This document shows, in pieces, positions 23,302 to 35,222 of a DNA stretch of 64,000 nucleotides. Below the pieces are notes generated by a model. The model searched no databases and had not been told where the DNA came from. It was given only the letters and a program-made list of their open reading frames with translations. Position 1 is the stretch's first letter. Each line of letters starts with the position of its first letter. Source of the DNA: Vicia villosa (taxonomy: Eukaryota; Streptophyta; Magnoliopsida; Fabales; Fabaceae). The stretch lies in contig NC_081183.1 in assembly GCF_029867415.1 (NCBI RefSeq), positions 59,346,336-59,410,335 on the forward strand, written 5' to 3'. The position numbers were made by a program, and so were the translations under genes.

Positions 23302-23825
23302 GCTGTAGCAACCTGCGCTAAAAATTAATGCTTTAGAGTCGCCACCTATTCTACTAAGGCGAATAGGAAACCTTACGCAGTTAAGAGATCGGGGTAAGAT
23401 TATTATAATCAGGTCGAAGGAAGGTGTTAGGCACCCTCAACCCTTTCCTAAGGTCACAAGTTAAGGTAAAGGTTTTATGGCTAAAACTATTAAGGGAAGG
23501 TTCATGCTTTCAAGGATTAATAATTAAAGGAAAACAATTAGGGGGAAATGAGATTTATGGGGAGGGGGACTCTCCTTGTTGCCAAGTGCCTACGTATCTC
23601 CTTAGGGAGAATCAGAGTCAACGTAGTTCAGGACACGGTTGTACGCCTTAGGATTTGTTATGAAGTGGTTTGAAGGCTTTTTAAGTGGCCTTATCGTAGT
23701 TTTAAAATGCGAAGTTCGAAGGTATTTTGAATTACCTTATCGTAGATTTGAAAATCGCAGTATCGAAGAGATGAATTTTTGAGTGTTTTAAGTGTTTGGC
23801 GTACAACCCTGGTTTTAATTTGTTA

Positions 23826-24152
23826 CCGTTAGTTGTGATAATCAATAGGTTTGATTACCACGGCTAACGGACTGAAGGGAGGATTGCTAACCACTATAAT
23901 CGATAGATTCGATTATCACGAAAAGCAAATGTGTATGTTTTAAATAATTTAATTATCGCTACTCCTCATAATCGATAGATACGATTACAAATAATAACGA
24001 ATTCGATAAAGGGGAAATGCTAATCATCGTAACCAATATATTTGGTTAAAACCATTTAGCAAAATAATATGTATTTTTATTATACTTAATAAAATAATTA
24101 AATGATTGATCATTACCTATCGCGACCAATATATTTAGTCGGAACGAATAAT
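23826..24152. other. five two-stem hairpins with variable arms in C2 LTR
   Basis: Inner hairpins are: 23839-23857 TAATCAA/TTGATTA loop TAGGT; 23897-23917 ATAATCGA/TCGATTAT loop TAGAT; 23969-23987 TAATCG/CGATTA; 24030-24048 TAACCAA/TTGGTTA loop TATAT; 24123-24141 CGACCAA/TTAGTCG (one mismatch) loop TATAT. Outer arms lie about 6-7 nt away on both sides: CCGTTAG/CTAACGG, TTGCT/AGCAA, CGCTA/TAACG (one mismatch), TGCTAA/TTAGCA and ATTA/TAAT. Two more of the same build are in C1. Confidence 0.78.
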
Positions 24153-24612
24153 AAATAAAAAATCCTAACACTTTGGCCAAGTGGCTAGTGGGATTGGGCA
24201 AACTCTATTAATAAGTTTTTTCCTAGGGTTTTTGTGATTTATTTAATTAAAATTAATGAAATAATTAAGTCGAATAATTGGGGAAGATAATCGAGAAAAA
24301 TAATCCTAAATCCTAATTATAGTATCAATATGATTTTAAAACTAAATTATGTACATAATAAAATAATTAAAACCAATTATGATTATATAAACAATATAGC
24401 AAATAAATAAAAAAATAATAAATGAAGAACCTGGTTGTGATCATGTGGGAGTGACTCCTGAGGCTCCATGATGAATCTCTATCCTTGTGGGCGTCAGATA
24501 TGAGTTGGAGGAAATCTGGGGCTGTGATGTGAGGGTGTATGGTGAGCCCTCACTGGATGGCATGCGTAGGATCTGCAAGACTGCAAGTGTTAAAATAAAA
24601 GTATTTTTCCCT

Positions 24613-24667
24613 GGGGATCGAACCCAGGTTATTGAAGAGAGTGGAACCAAAACCTTCCACAAAGCTA
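24613..24667 (-). other. tRNA-like module in C2 LTR
   Basis: The minus strand has box A-like TAGCTTTGTGG (24667-24657) and GGGTTCGATCCC (24624-24613), with the T-arm-like CTGGG/CCCAG pair around it. No acceptor stem. Confidence 0.45.
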
Positions 24668-26603
24668 CGCGCTTCATGTTGTCAAATACTAGAAACAAAT
24701 TTATTATAAAGGAAACAAACAATATTTAAAATTTTGAAAAGGCGCACGCTGGCCCATCGTCGTCCTCGTTGGGGACTGAATTCTTTGCTACAGAAACAAC
24801 CACTTTTAAATTCGAAAACGGCCATGGCTAATACCTGCGCAATAAAAAACACATCCAATCGAATGATAAATCGACATTAAGATCATGGATCGATTACAAA
24901 TTCTCCACTGAATCCAATGGGCTCCTTAATTTTGGCTAATTTTCCATGTAACCAGAATTTCCAATTTAAAACTCAGAAACCCTAACCATTGCACAATCCT
25001 TAACCTGCGGTTAAACTTCAATCAAACATCCAGAAAGCTTCAAATAACTCATACAAACTCAGAGGTATCATCAAAAATCTTTTAAGGTGCATAATTTAGC
25101 ATAATCGAATCAATCGAAAATTCGGCAAACCGTGATGAATAGTGGTGTGTTCTTGATGCCCCAAGCCTGGAAATCGATATGAATTGCTTCACTCTTCCCC
25201 AAGGATGGTGTTGTGATGCTCTAACGCCTTTGAATACTCCTGCAATTACCAAATCGATTTTGTCTTTTTCTTGGTTCTTTTGGAATTCACCCATGGCCCT
25301 TGGAGGCTGAAAAAAAATTCCTCTTGCATCTGAACATCTTCAAATATATATGAGGCTAGCCTTAGGTCAACAAACTTGGATCTAATCTTATTGATTATTG
25401 ATATTGATACTTGATTGAAATTAGTTATAAACTCCTTCTAAATTGGTTCAAATTATATCCAATCCTTCCAATTTCCAATGTGCACGAATTTGGATCACAA
25501 TATGACTTAAATAATGAGTGAATATGATTTGGAATATGGATTTGAATCATATCTTTGATTTTCCCTTGATTTATTTGATTTTTATTATGTTTTAAATGAA
25601 TAAAAATTCACAAAAATTATAATAAAATCAACTAAATCGTGGGATTGGTTTTGGAGCTTCTTGACTACATGAGGAACAAGTTTGGGTCATTACAAGATAG
25701 GCCCATTTTGCAAAAATATCCATTTTGAACCATTTTTGTTTCACATTTTCCATCCAAAATTGACCAACTTTGACAAAGCATATCTCCTTCAATATTTATG
25801 ATATGGAAGAGTTCTAGGACTTTATGGAAACCTCATGATGTCCTCTCTAAGCCACTTTGGAACATATTTTTCGTTTGGAGATTTTATCTTGATGATATGG
25901 CCTTTGAAAAAAACTGCTTTCGGTTGACTTTTGAAAAGGACCTGTAATCTTTTGTACTATACCTTCCAAATGAAGCATTTCTGGCCTTGGCCTGTGAGAG
26001 GAAAAGTTGTAGAGAATCTAATTTTCTTCCAAATAGGCTTTGAGTGAGGAATTTATGACACTCCATGAAGTTATGATCAGTCAAAGTTGAATTGACTTTT
26101 CCTTTAAAAAACCCTAATTTGAACCATTTTGAAATTGTTCATTTCTGAGTTTTTATTAATGGTTCATGATCAATCTTTGATCAAATGATGGATATAATCT
26201 TCCATACTTGATGTTGACCAAAAGTCAGGAGCTTTGATTGTACTTTGACCATGGTTGAGTTTTTAAGTTAATCTAGTCGACTGTGAATCATCTGAGCCAT
26301 TGACTGAGCAAACTTTGGAATCGAACCTTGATCTTTGACATGGAGGTGCCTTGAAACATAATGAACCATGGAGAACTTCATTGGAGATCTTATTTGATTA
26401 ATTTCCTCAGGAAGATACCAAACCCTAATTTTAGGAGATCTTTGCTTAGGAGAATGCCTTGATGAAACTCTTGAGCTTTTGATTTATTGAAGATGAAAAG
26501 AGGACGGCAAATTTTGGAGTACGACACATAGTAATCAAACATGTAACCAAAACATCTGGTGGTCTTATCATTCCTACCACGTCCACTGTCCAAAATTTGA
26601 ACT

Positions 26604-26800
26604 CTAACAATTCATACACACACATACGAGCCACGTCATTTCACGCTTCCGATGTGCACTCTGATTTCCCACAAGAAACAGATTTACCATTTTCATATCC
26701 AACTTCCAACTCTTTCTAGTATTCACCAGAAACTCGTTGTTCTCTCTTAACATACCCAACCTCTTAATCTGTTGTGTCAGCTCGCACACCAGACAAAATT
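26604..26800 (-). pseudogene. second chromovirus RNase H-integrase linker fragment
   Basis: The minus-strand reading CELTQQIKRLGMLR..LDMKMVNLFLVGNQ resembles the linker that normally sits between RNase H and integrase in Tekay-type Pol. Here it lies downstream of the integrase fragment, while another decayed linker is already present at about 27400-27600. It is either a piece of a second element or a rearranged duplicate. The assignment rests on family memory and short matches. Confidence 0.4.
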
Positions 26801-26859
26801 CTTTGTATTATCCAATCAAAGGCAAAAAGCTAATCCAAACACATCCTTGTTTCACAACA

Positions 26860-28489
26860 CAAGCCCTCATAGATCCTTAAGTGACCAAATCGTCCTCTCA
26901 GTTTGACCATTTGTTTGAGGATGAGACGCCAATCTCAACGCAACTTCGTACCCAAAGTACTTTGCGAACCTTCTCAAAATTTCAGAAATAAACCTCGGAT
27001 CTCAATCCGAACATTACCTTACGAAACACCATGCAAACAAACAACCTGACCAATATACAACTCGCAAGTACTCCCACCGGTTAATCCATTCTTATCTGAA
27101 TAAAGTGAGCAGATTTTGTCAATATATCCATAATAACCCAAATCACCTCACGATTACTAGAGGTCCTCGACAAACCAGAAACAAAATCCATAGAAATGTT
27201 ACTCTGCTTCCACTCAGGAATGGATGACAGTTTCATCAAACCAGACGACTTCTGACAAGTCAAATACAAATAAACAAATCTCTTCACATCCTTCTTCATT
27301 ACCTTGCCACTAAAAATGACCTTCTCAAATCTTGATACATCTTAATAGCATCAGGATGAATACTCAAATCACTACGATGCACTTCATCCAAAGTCCTCTT
27401 TTCAAATCTGAACATTAGGAATACAAACTTGATCATGACATCCCATGACATTGTTATTATAAATCCGAAGATCACTATCTTTCTCTTTGACTAATCAATG
27501 TCATCTTATTAACCCATTCAAATCTGATTTCTGACCTTTTCTAATCTCATCAAGAATACCATAATTAAGCTTTCACATAAAAAGCTCAACACCTAAAGAA
27601 GTTGATTTACAAACCAAACTCAAATCTCACAACTGTTTCAACAATCACAATACTCGAATCATCGACATGGACGTATGCAATGGTTTCTCATATTCAACTC
27701 GTTCTGATTAAACGAATACTTCAAACTCTTGTAGTCATTTACACACACAAATCTCGATCCAAATAATTAGCGCCTTCAAATTTCCCAAACAGAAATAACA
27801 ACTGCCAACTCTAAATCTTGTGACAGATAAATCCTTTCAAAAATCTTAACTTGCATAAAAGCATAAACCACCACTTACCCCTTTCTGCATTAGAACTTCT
27901 TGCAAACCAAACAAAGAAACATCCCAAAACACCACCAACAATTCTAAGAGATCCGGCAAAATCAAAATAGGAGTGATAGTCAACCTCCTCTTAAACCCTT
28001 GAACATTCACTTCACTCAACCAAAAACTCACATAAGGAAACTTAGCAAACAACTTCTTCTTCCCAACACGGACAAAATAATTCTCAAATACTTAGCATGA
28101 CCATCTTCACAATGATGATACCCATACCTCAAATAAAACTTGCAAAACAAACAAGCTCAAACCAACTTGATCCATCAAAATATCAATCCTAAAAAATGGA
28201 TACTTTTCCTTAGCTGTCACTTTTCTCAATTGTCTAAAATCGACACAAAGCCTCATAGAACCTTCCTTACCAACAAAACACATGCACCCTACGGTGACAC
28301 ACTCGAACAAACAACCCTCTTCTCAAGATATTCCCTAAGTTGACTCCTCAACTCTTTCAACTCACAAGTTGGCATCTGATACGGAACCCTCGACACAACA
28401 ATAGCTCTAGGAACTAAATCCGTCAAAATATAACTCCAAGATGGAATTCCCCTTTTCGACGATGAATCACTTAAACCTTCAAGAAACAC
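26860..28489 (-). pseudogene. Chromovirus E RT, RNase H and integrase remnants
   Basis: In element order, the RT N-terminus (28489-28110) has [16 protein letters not shown] and [16 protein letters not shown]. The RT core with the YVDD region is deleted, then the RT thumb resumes (28060-27850: FAKFPYVSFWLSEV, LTITPILILPD). Next is RNase H (about 27850-27650, with DYKSLKY). Integrase (27320-26880) has MKKDVKRF, CQKSSG, ISMDFVSGLSRT and HPQTNGQTERT. Many stops and frameshifts lie between the pieces. It cannot encode a working polyprotein. Confidence 0.82.
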
Positions 28490-29440
28490 TCATACAAATG
28501 CGCAACTATCCGCAATTCCCACAATCGCTCTTCCTCAAGAACATCCAAAGTTGTCGACAACATAAACAATGTCGTACCACCTTGCACCGACTCATTCACT
28601 TCCAATATTATCAAACTAGCCAGATAAGCCCATCACGTCCAATATAATCCCGTCTACTATCAACAAGAGATTAAGGGTGATCAAGTCCTCAATTTGTCAA
28701 TAGGTAGCCGATAATCATAATAGAGTATAAACTATCAGTACCAACATTAATAATATTCTTTTCCAACTTTTGCTCATAGCACAAAAGCACTATGATTCCA
28801 TAATTTGCAAATCTCCCAAGATCATCTGAACCAGCTAACACCGATGTCCGGTAGCTACGTACCAAAAAACTTCTAACAATATCTCAAAACAAAATTCCTG
28901 AGATCATACTCATCTCTTCATATTCCTAATTCTTACTCGAGTTTCAGAACATTTCCACCAACGTCAATAACTCCTACCACCGTCTCAATTACTTACCAAG
29001 AATCCTACAACAAGGCCTACCACAATACTTTCCTTAATCACTGATCCAACAACGACAGCTCACACAAGGCTACTTAAACAATAACTTCACAGTCCATCAG
29101 TAGCGTTAGAGCATCACAACTCTCTAAATTCTATTCTTTAGAAATAACCAAAATCTACTCCGAGACACTCCAACTTGATTAACAACCAAAGTCTTAGGTC
29201 CAAGTCACCTTCACTTCAGGAAACAACAAATTCCAATAACACTAGTACTGCTGCCCTCGGTAGCTTACTAACATCTTGCAACCGAAACATATCCGAGAAG
29301 CATATCTTCTCCCCCACTAAGCTTCAAACCACTCCTTCATACAACCGACTAGAGGCACAACAAGTTATGATAGTGCTCCTCACACTTATCACGTACTGAG
29401 GAATTAAACAACAGTAGACAACACTGGCCGGACAGACCGA
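28490..29440 (-). other. Chromovirus E gag/protease region, unrecognisable
   Basis: About 0.95 kb between PBS and RT, shorter than a normal gag-protease. I see no zinc knuckle or protease motif. It is probably deleted and decayed. Confidence 0.5.
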
Positions 29441-29455
29441 CCTGCTCTGATACCA
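29441..29455 (-). other. Chromovirus E primer binding site (initiator Met type)
   Basis: The minus strand reads TGGTATCAGAGCAGG, the usual chromovirus PBS, four bases after the LTR end GGGGTGTTACA. Confidence 0.92.
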
Positions 29456-29644
29456 CTAATGTAACACCCCAATTCTACCCAAGCATTTAAGCGAGAAAAT
29501 ATCAAAGTTTAAAAATTTCATACAACACAATTAGGATGTTACACTAAGTAACCAAACAAACTCCTAAAAAATAAACGGCCATCAGCGATGCCAAAAGCAT
29601 ACAACACCTGCCTATAAAACGATACATAACACACGGAAGATGTG

Positions 29645-29647
<3 letters not shown>

Positions 29648-29738
<91 letters not shown>
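29648..29738. repeat. (AT)n microsatellite
   Basis: About 45 uninterrupted TA dinucleotides inside the E LTR. The Ile-Tyr ORFs on both strands are produced by the repeat. Confidence 0.97.
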
Positions 29739-29739
<1 letters not shown>

Positions 29740-30182
29740 GTATAGCTCTCACTCTCAAAGAGGAGTTTTCCAAAATAAAGTGTTTACAATACACACCAGC
29801 ACGTCATCACATATACATGTTCAAAAGAGTCATATACAAATAATTAACAACAGACTCCCAACTACCCGGTGTTACGCATCAAAGCAACTGATAAGACCAA
29901 CTGGAGAACTACCTCTTCCAAAGACTCCCAAAGCGGCTAATCTACATGATGCCACTCAAGCATCAAATCAGCAGAAGGGTGAGTATATAATTCATTACGA
30001 ATAAGTATAATATATATAGTGACTAAAACGCAATTAATCAAAATACAACACACGGATCAACATAATAGCTCAAAAATAAAAGTCACGGCAATCCACTCAT
30101 TCAAGCACAATCGATATATAAGTAATGCGACACGTGAATGATAACATAAATTATAAAGACAGACAATGATGAATGAGACTTG

Positions 30183-30205
30183 ACTATGCATATGCATGTG
30201 GTACC
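30183..30205. promoter_or_regulatory. conserved RY-like palindrome in chromovirus LTR E
   Basis: The palindromic core TGCATATGCA lies within ACTATGCATATGCATGTGG followed by TACC. It is identical in solo LTR H (56669-56691) and partly kept in F (47695-47711). CATGCA is the RY core bound by plant B3 factors; a role here is inference. Confidence 0.45.
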
Positions 30206-31913
30206 CAAATCCGGAGTAAAATCCTCCTTGTCATTATGACAAATACACCTTGCCGAGCATTATGCTGGGATTTCTTTCCACTTAGGAAAATACACCTTTG
30301 TCGAGCAGTAATCAACGACAAACCATCATCGAGCATTTAGCCCACACTGATGACCTCTTGCCACTCGGGCAAATACACCTTTACCGAGCATTAAGCTCCC
30401 ACTGGTAAAAATTGCCAATTCAGGCCACCTGTTAATAGCATTCCGCCATTAACGTATTGAAATGTTATGTTGTGCAAATATATGACTCTATTACATGACA
30501 ACAACAGCATCAACAATATAACACGGTCACATACTCATGTTACACCGTTTATATTCTATCCAAAAGGATACATCACCAATTAACAACATCGTTATCAATT
30601 ATATCACACCATAATTACCACACATGCATTCATAAGCACACATTCACATTAATATTGGCCATCGGCCCACAACTTCATCAATACCTCAATAACAGGTTGT
30701 AATAACAACAATTCAACAATGATTATACATCATTCTCATAACAACAATTACTTGCCATAAGGCCACATATCGTGTTAACAACAAACGACAAAACATCGTC
30801 ACATATCAAGAATGAACATTCATTAATACATAACACATACGAACATGATTTCATGTTAATCGACACCCCAACAACAATTGCAACCAAGCACTATGATTAT
30901 TTACCAATCATATCGTGCATATAAACAATTATGTGTTTTTATCAACAACACCCCATAAACAATTAATCACAAGCTAACCAAACCTATACCATCATATAGA
31001 ACAAGGAGATAGCTTCCTAACGCTTCGAACGACGTATAAAACGGAGTTACGAATCAAAAGTTACAAGGTTTCAAAGTTTCGGAAAAACAGAAAATGTTGT
31101 TGGCCGCTTGAGCTCCGCTTAGCGGACCCTTCCAGAAGCGAGCCAACGAAAACTCCCTCAGCGGACCCCCCTCCGCTCAGCGGACCTGCGTAAACCCAGA
31201 AAAAACCAGCACGAACCAGAACTGTTCTAATCCCCTTATACCCACCAAAACCACTCTAAAACATCATTATAACACCAATACAACACATACATACCATTTT
31301 CTTCAAACTCAATCAAGCCATGGAAATGGAAAAGAAAGCATGATCAATCATCATAACACAACAAGGATATCATTTAATCATCATACAATCATTCTCAAAC
31401 AAACTTAGATCAAACAAAGACCACACAAGGAAGTTATGGAAATTGGAACAAGAATAACAAGAACACCACCATATAAACCATACGAATTAATAATAAACGA
31501 TATACTCCCCTTTACCTTGCTATTGTGACGATCGGCAATCGATTCGGTTGAGAATCCTACACTTTCTCTTATTTTTCCTCTTTGCTCTTCTTCTTCCTCT
31601 CTTCCTTTCTTTCCTTTTCTTTTTCTTTTCACGTTTTCTTCCTCTTATCTCTTTTCTATCTCCCCCCACTACTTACTATTCACACACAAAATATCTCACT
31701 TTTCGGTCCAAACTCAGTTGCTCAGAAAAACCCCAAAAACGCAGAATATTACCTTAATAATATTTCTAGTGCCAAAAATATGAAAACCTTCAATTAAATA
31801 TTAGTCCGCCATCCCGAACTAATACCGACTGAAACGACTCCAAAAACGGTAAAATTCCAATAAACGTCACAAACGTCCAAATTAAGCATATACTTATTTT
31901 TCTGAGCGTTACA

Positions 31914-32782
31914 GCTATAGTGTAAAAGGCCCTATAGCACTTCCTTCTCTCATATGTGACATTATCTTAAACCAGCACCCTAGCATCTTGGTTGAAAGTG
32001 ATTCTATTTGCAAAAGGGAAAGTGCTCTGTCTTTCCATTATAAACTGTCTCAGAGAACGCATGTCCCAGACATTGTCATGACATCGACTGAGACATCCAA
32101 GAGTGGATCATCATCCAGTAAGGCTGAAGTCATAGCAAATTAGCAATGATGAAAGAGACTTGCAAAGTGCTGGAGGCGAGGAAGAAATCTCTTGAGAAGA
32201 TGATCAGCACTCTAAAGAAGGATGGTAATGAGGATTTTGCAGGGGCAGAAGCACAAGATGAATAGGAAGAGGGAAGAGACTCTGAGGAAGAAGTTGAAGA
32301 AGGAAATACCAGTCTAGCTGAAGGTTCAGATGAAGAAGATGAAGAAAGTGATGTAGACAACTCTGGTGGGTCTGAATCCGAAGAATAAAGACAACTGGTG
32401 GGGGTTGGTGATGTTTTTTTTGTTGTTTTGGTTTTTTTATGGATTTTATTCTGGTCTGTACTTATTAGCATATTAAGGTTGCCTTGGCAACTTTTCTGGC
32501 CAAACAGGGGAGTAGTAATTGTCACCCCCATAACAACAAGTGTGTGTGATCAACAATTATGATATGCTTATTTTGTGTTGATCTGTTTGATTGTGTGTAA
32601 TATAGCCGTTTATTTCTGTTATACTTGACAACTGCTCATGTGGTATGGTTAGCCATGTTATGTGCTTTGATGATTGTTGTAGAAGTAGCCGTAGCTACGG
32701 TTGATGTATGCATGCTGATGGTAGTAGTAGTGATTGCATGTTTATGTGGAATGTTGTATTGTATTAGCTCTAATTGTGTGTT
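31914..32782 (+). pseudogene. Remnant G: broken acidic-tail reading frame of unknown element
   Basis: Host of the E and B insertions. From about 31950 to 32388 the plus strand can be read as the end of a protein. It has a Ser/Thr-rich part, a Lys/Glu helix-like part (MMKETCKVLEARKKSLEK) and an acidic tail with many Glu, Asp and Ser. It is broken by in-frame TAG codons near 32140 and 32264. Legume mobile-element proteins often end this way, but I cannot name a family. About 400 bp of T-rich non-coding DNA follows. Confidence 0.4.
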
Positions 32783-35008
32783 TTTCATACCCTAATTTTG
32801 ACCCCCTTGAGATGTCATATTTTCAGGCTTTTCATCAGAATCAAAACAGATACTCAGAACAGTCACTTGTTCATCTGATGCTTAAACGAGGATGTTCAGA
32901 AACAAAAGAGCTCAGGCAAAGGATCAATCAATAAAGGTATTAGTCTCTAATACAATCATGGGACTCAAAAAGCTTCATACTATTCACCTATGATTGATTA
33001 GACACCCAATCATCTAGGCCCAAGTTTGCTTAGTTCACCAATCTAGGGTTTTGAGCCCATCAGGGACTGTAATCAGGGATCACATTCGGGAAACCCTAAA
33101 AAGCTCCAGTACATCTATCAATAGGTTCAAATATCTTCAATTGGTTCATATGACATTACCCATTGGACATTACACTTCAATTCAAGATCTACAGTCATCA
33201 ATTACATCTGGTCGACAATTAGGGTTTTTACCCTAATTCACCTGGATAGTTGACTTTTAATCGGAACATGGATCCAAAATTCAAAACATGGTTCAAGAAC
33301 TTCCATTAACTCAATATAATCCATTCACATCACTCATTTGAGGAAGAGAACTTGATTCATCACAAAACTCCAAGATTTCACTTCATCAGGAAAAAGTCAA
33401 TTGTACAAGATTATCTTTGACTTTTAGGATTTTTGGCCAAACCATGACTTTTTAAGATCAATATCATCAATATATGATTATTAGAGTCATTTGGCAAAAG
33501 AAACTCAAGAAAATTCATCATGGATCAAAAAGTCAGGAATTAGGGTTTTTAAGGGCATTATGGGAACTCAAAATTTCACCTACACAACTCAAAAAACTTC
33601 CAACATGAAAGTTGTAGATCTTGCAAAATAAAACAACATCTTACATAGCAATTTTTTTCAAAAGATCAATCATTTGAGAGATTTAGGATTTGGAAGTTAT
33701 AGGCCTTAAAAACTTAGAAATTTTTCTAAGTGTTTTTGACCTAGTTTTCCTCCAACTTTGGGCTCATTTTTCACAATTTTCCCAAATGATTCTGAATAAA
33801 CCCCAAACTAATGAATTGAAGTAGATGTTTAGGGCTTTCCAAATTTTGCTCAACCTCCTCCAAATTCAATTTGAGCTAGGATTTATGCTTGTTCAAAGTT
33901 GGCCTCATGGAGTAAAATTACAGGTCATGTACAATTTGAAACTTTGCAATTTTGTGCAAATGGCTTCACTAAGTGATGTTACACGACCCATAATACATCT
34001 GCAAGCATACCATACATCCATTTTCATCATTGCACTTGGAATATTCTTTGAATTCCTTCATGGCCAAGGAACCAAACTTACTTCACTAAGCAAGCTCACT
34101 ATATCCAATTGCTCTGAACATTTTGCCTATAAATACAAGTGCATACCTCAGTATCAAACACACCAAAGTAACTCAATTCCTTGATTTCTCCTTCTCTCTC
34201 TCATGCTTATGGTTTTTCAAAGTTCTTAGGCAAGAAGAATCGATTTCTTCAAACCAGAGCTCTTCTTTGAGAAGTAAGCATTCTAACATCTCAAAGAGGT
34301 TCATTGGAGTTGATCCAAACATCTGAATCACTTCTGGAGGTGGGAGAACACCATTTTTGCTTTCATTTTGGAGCCCGTGCAGCTGGAGGTCCATAAAGCA
34401 ATTCAGAAGGTGTCAAGCTAGCCAAAGCATCCAGGCACGTTCCTTAGGTGATAATGAAGCTATCCAGATGCCTGTAGCACATCTATAATCACAGAATCAC
34501 CAACCTCCATGTTCACTTGAAGCTCAAATTGAAGGTGTCGAGTAGAGCAATCTCGGAGCATTCAAGGTACAATAAGTATCCAGTTAGCATCACTGAGTTC
34601 CAAGAAAGCTTTTAGGATCATTCATACAAGCCCAGGTGTTCTCCATCATCCTCACGACCTCCATTTTTAGAGGTATTTTTTCAAACCCCAACTCACTTAT
34701 TCAATTACTATTTCTTATAAAGCTCGATACCAGTTCATTCAGTGTCCTTAGAGGATCAAAAGCCCTCTACACTCATGCATTTATTCATCAGCATCATCAT
34801 TTAATTTTGTTTTTGAATTTTAGGGTTCTTCACGTATTTTGTTTAATTCAGTAGATATAGTTAATATAAATTTATGTTAGTTATATATCTGGAATCGTGA
34901 GTGAATTTAGAGCAAGTTTAATCTTTACATCTTTGCAAATGGTTGAGAATTGAGAGAGTTCAGAATTTCAAAAATATGAGAGCTTGAGGTTGAAGATGAC
35001 AATGGTGG

Positions 35009-35067
35009 TGGCGAGTGGTAAAGAGAGTTTGTGTGTTGCACTTGCCCAAGGTCTGGGGTTCGAATCC
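35009..35067 (+). other. tRNA-like module 1 in Ogre B LTR
   Basis: TGGCGAGTGGTAAAG, then GGTTCGAATCC at 35057-35067. It matches module 1 of the A LTR but with a damaged box A. No acceptor stem. Confidence 0.45.
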
Positions 35068-35169
35068 CCCTCGCCCCAGACCTTTTGATTTTATTTCTTT
35101 TTTTTGTTCTATGCACTTGAATAACACATGTATTACAATGGAGTCACTCCTTTAACACCAAGCGCGCGT

Positions 35170-35222
35170 TGGCCTAGTGGTGTTGTTTTGAGTAGTTGAT
35201 TGCAAGGGCGTGGGTTCAAACC
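35170..35222 (+). other. tRNA-like module 2 in Ogre B LTR
   Basis: Box A TGGCCTAGTGG (35170-35180) and box B GGTTCAAACC (35213-35222), a good match to both Pol III internal promoter boxes. No acceptor stem is visible. Confidence 0.5.

Larger units (their letters stand above)
16902..26526 (-). mobile_element. C2: non-coding Tat/Ogre-related LTR retrotransposon
   Basis: Minus-strand element with a 5' LTR (26526 to 23304), a tRNA-Arg-type PBS (23301-23284) and 6.4 kb of internal sequence ending at 16902. There is no Gag, protease, RT, RNase H or integrase. The internal DNA is made of tandem arrays plus blocks shared with element D (19452-19555 and 20253-20310). It must be mobilised in trans if mobile at all. 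It cuts chromovirus E at 26526/26527. Its left part is probably cut by C1. The alternative is that 14326-16901 is its own, strongly diverged, 3' LTR. Confidence 0.8.
23304..26526 (-). repeat. C2 5' LTR (about 3.2 kb)
   Basis: On the minus strand it starts TGTCGTACTCCAAAATTTGC at 26526 and ends in CTACA at 23304, next to the PBS. It carries five two-stem hairpins (23826-24152), a tRNA-like module (24613-24667), and GTTGACTTTTGAAAAGGACC-type blocks shared with D (25923). No coding potential. Confidence 0.87.
26527..31913 (-). mobile_element. Chromovirus E (Tekay-like Ty3/gypsy), 5' part, decayed
   Basis: Minus-strand element with a 5' LTR at 31913-29460, an initiator-Met-type PBS, and internal DNA running to the C2 insertion at 26527. 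Pol fragments resemble plant chromoviruses, and an LTR over 2 kb suits the Tekay group. Gag is not recognisable between 29440 and 28500. The 3' part and 3' LTR lie beyond C2 and are not in the window. The right flank starts GCTAT. Confidence 0.85.
29460..31913 (-). repeat. Chromovirus E 5' LTR (2.45 kb)
   Basis: On the minus strand it starts TGTAACGCTCAG at 31913 and ends GGGGTGTTACA at 29460. The 3' end resembles that of solo LTR H, and it shares the motif ACTATGCATATGCATGTGG (30183 onward) with H. It contains an AT microsatellite. ORFs in it are low-complexity and not credible. Confidence 0.9.

Noticed and set aside
29612..30004. Ile-Tyr-rich ORFs
   Set aside because: Produced by the (AT)n microsatellite in the E LTR.
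31548..31797. Phe/Leu-rich ORFs that look like membrane proteins
   Set aside because: Pyrimidine-rich stretch of the E LTR; low complexity without a start context.
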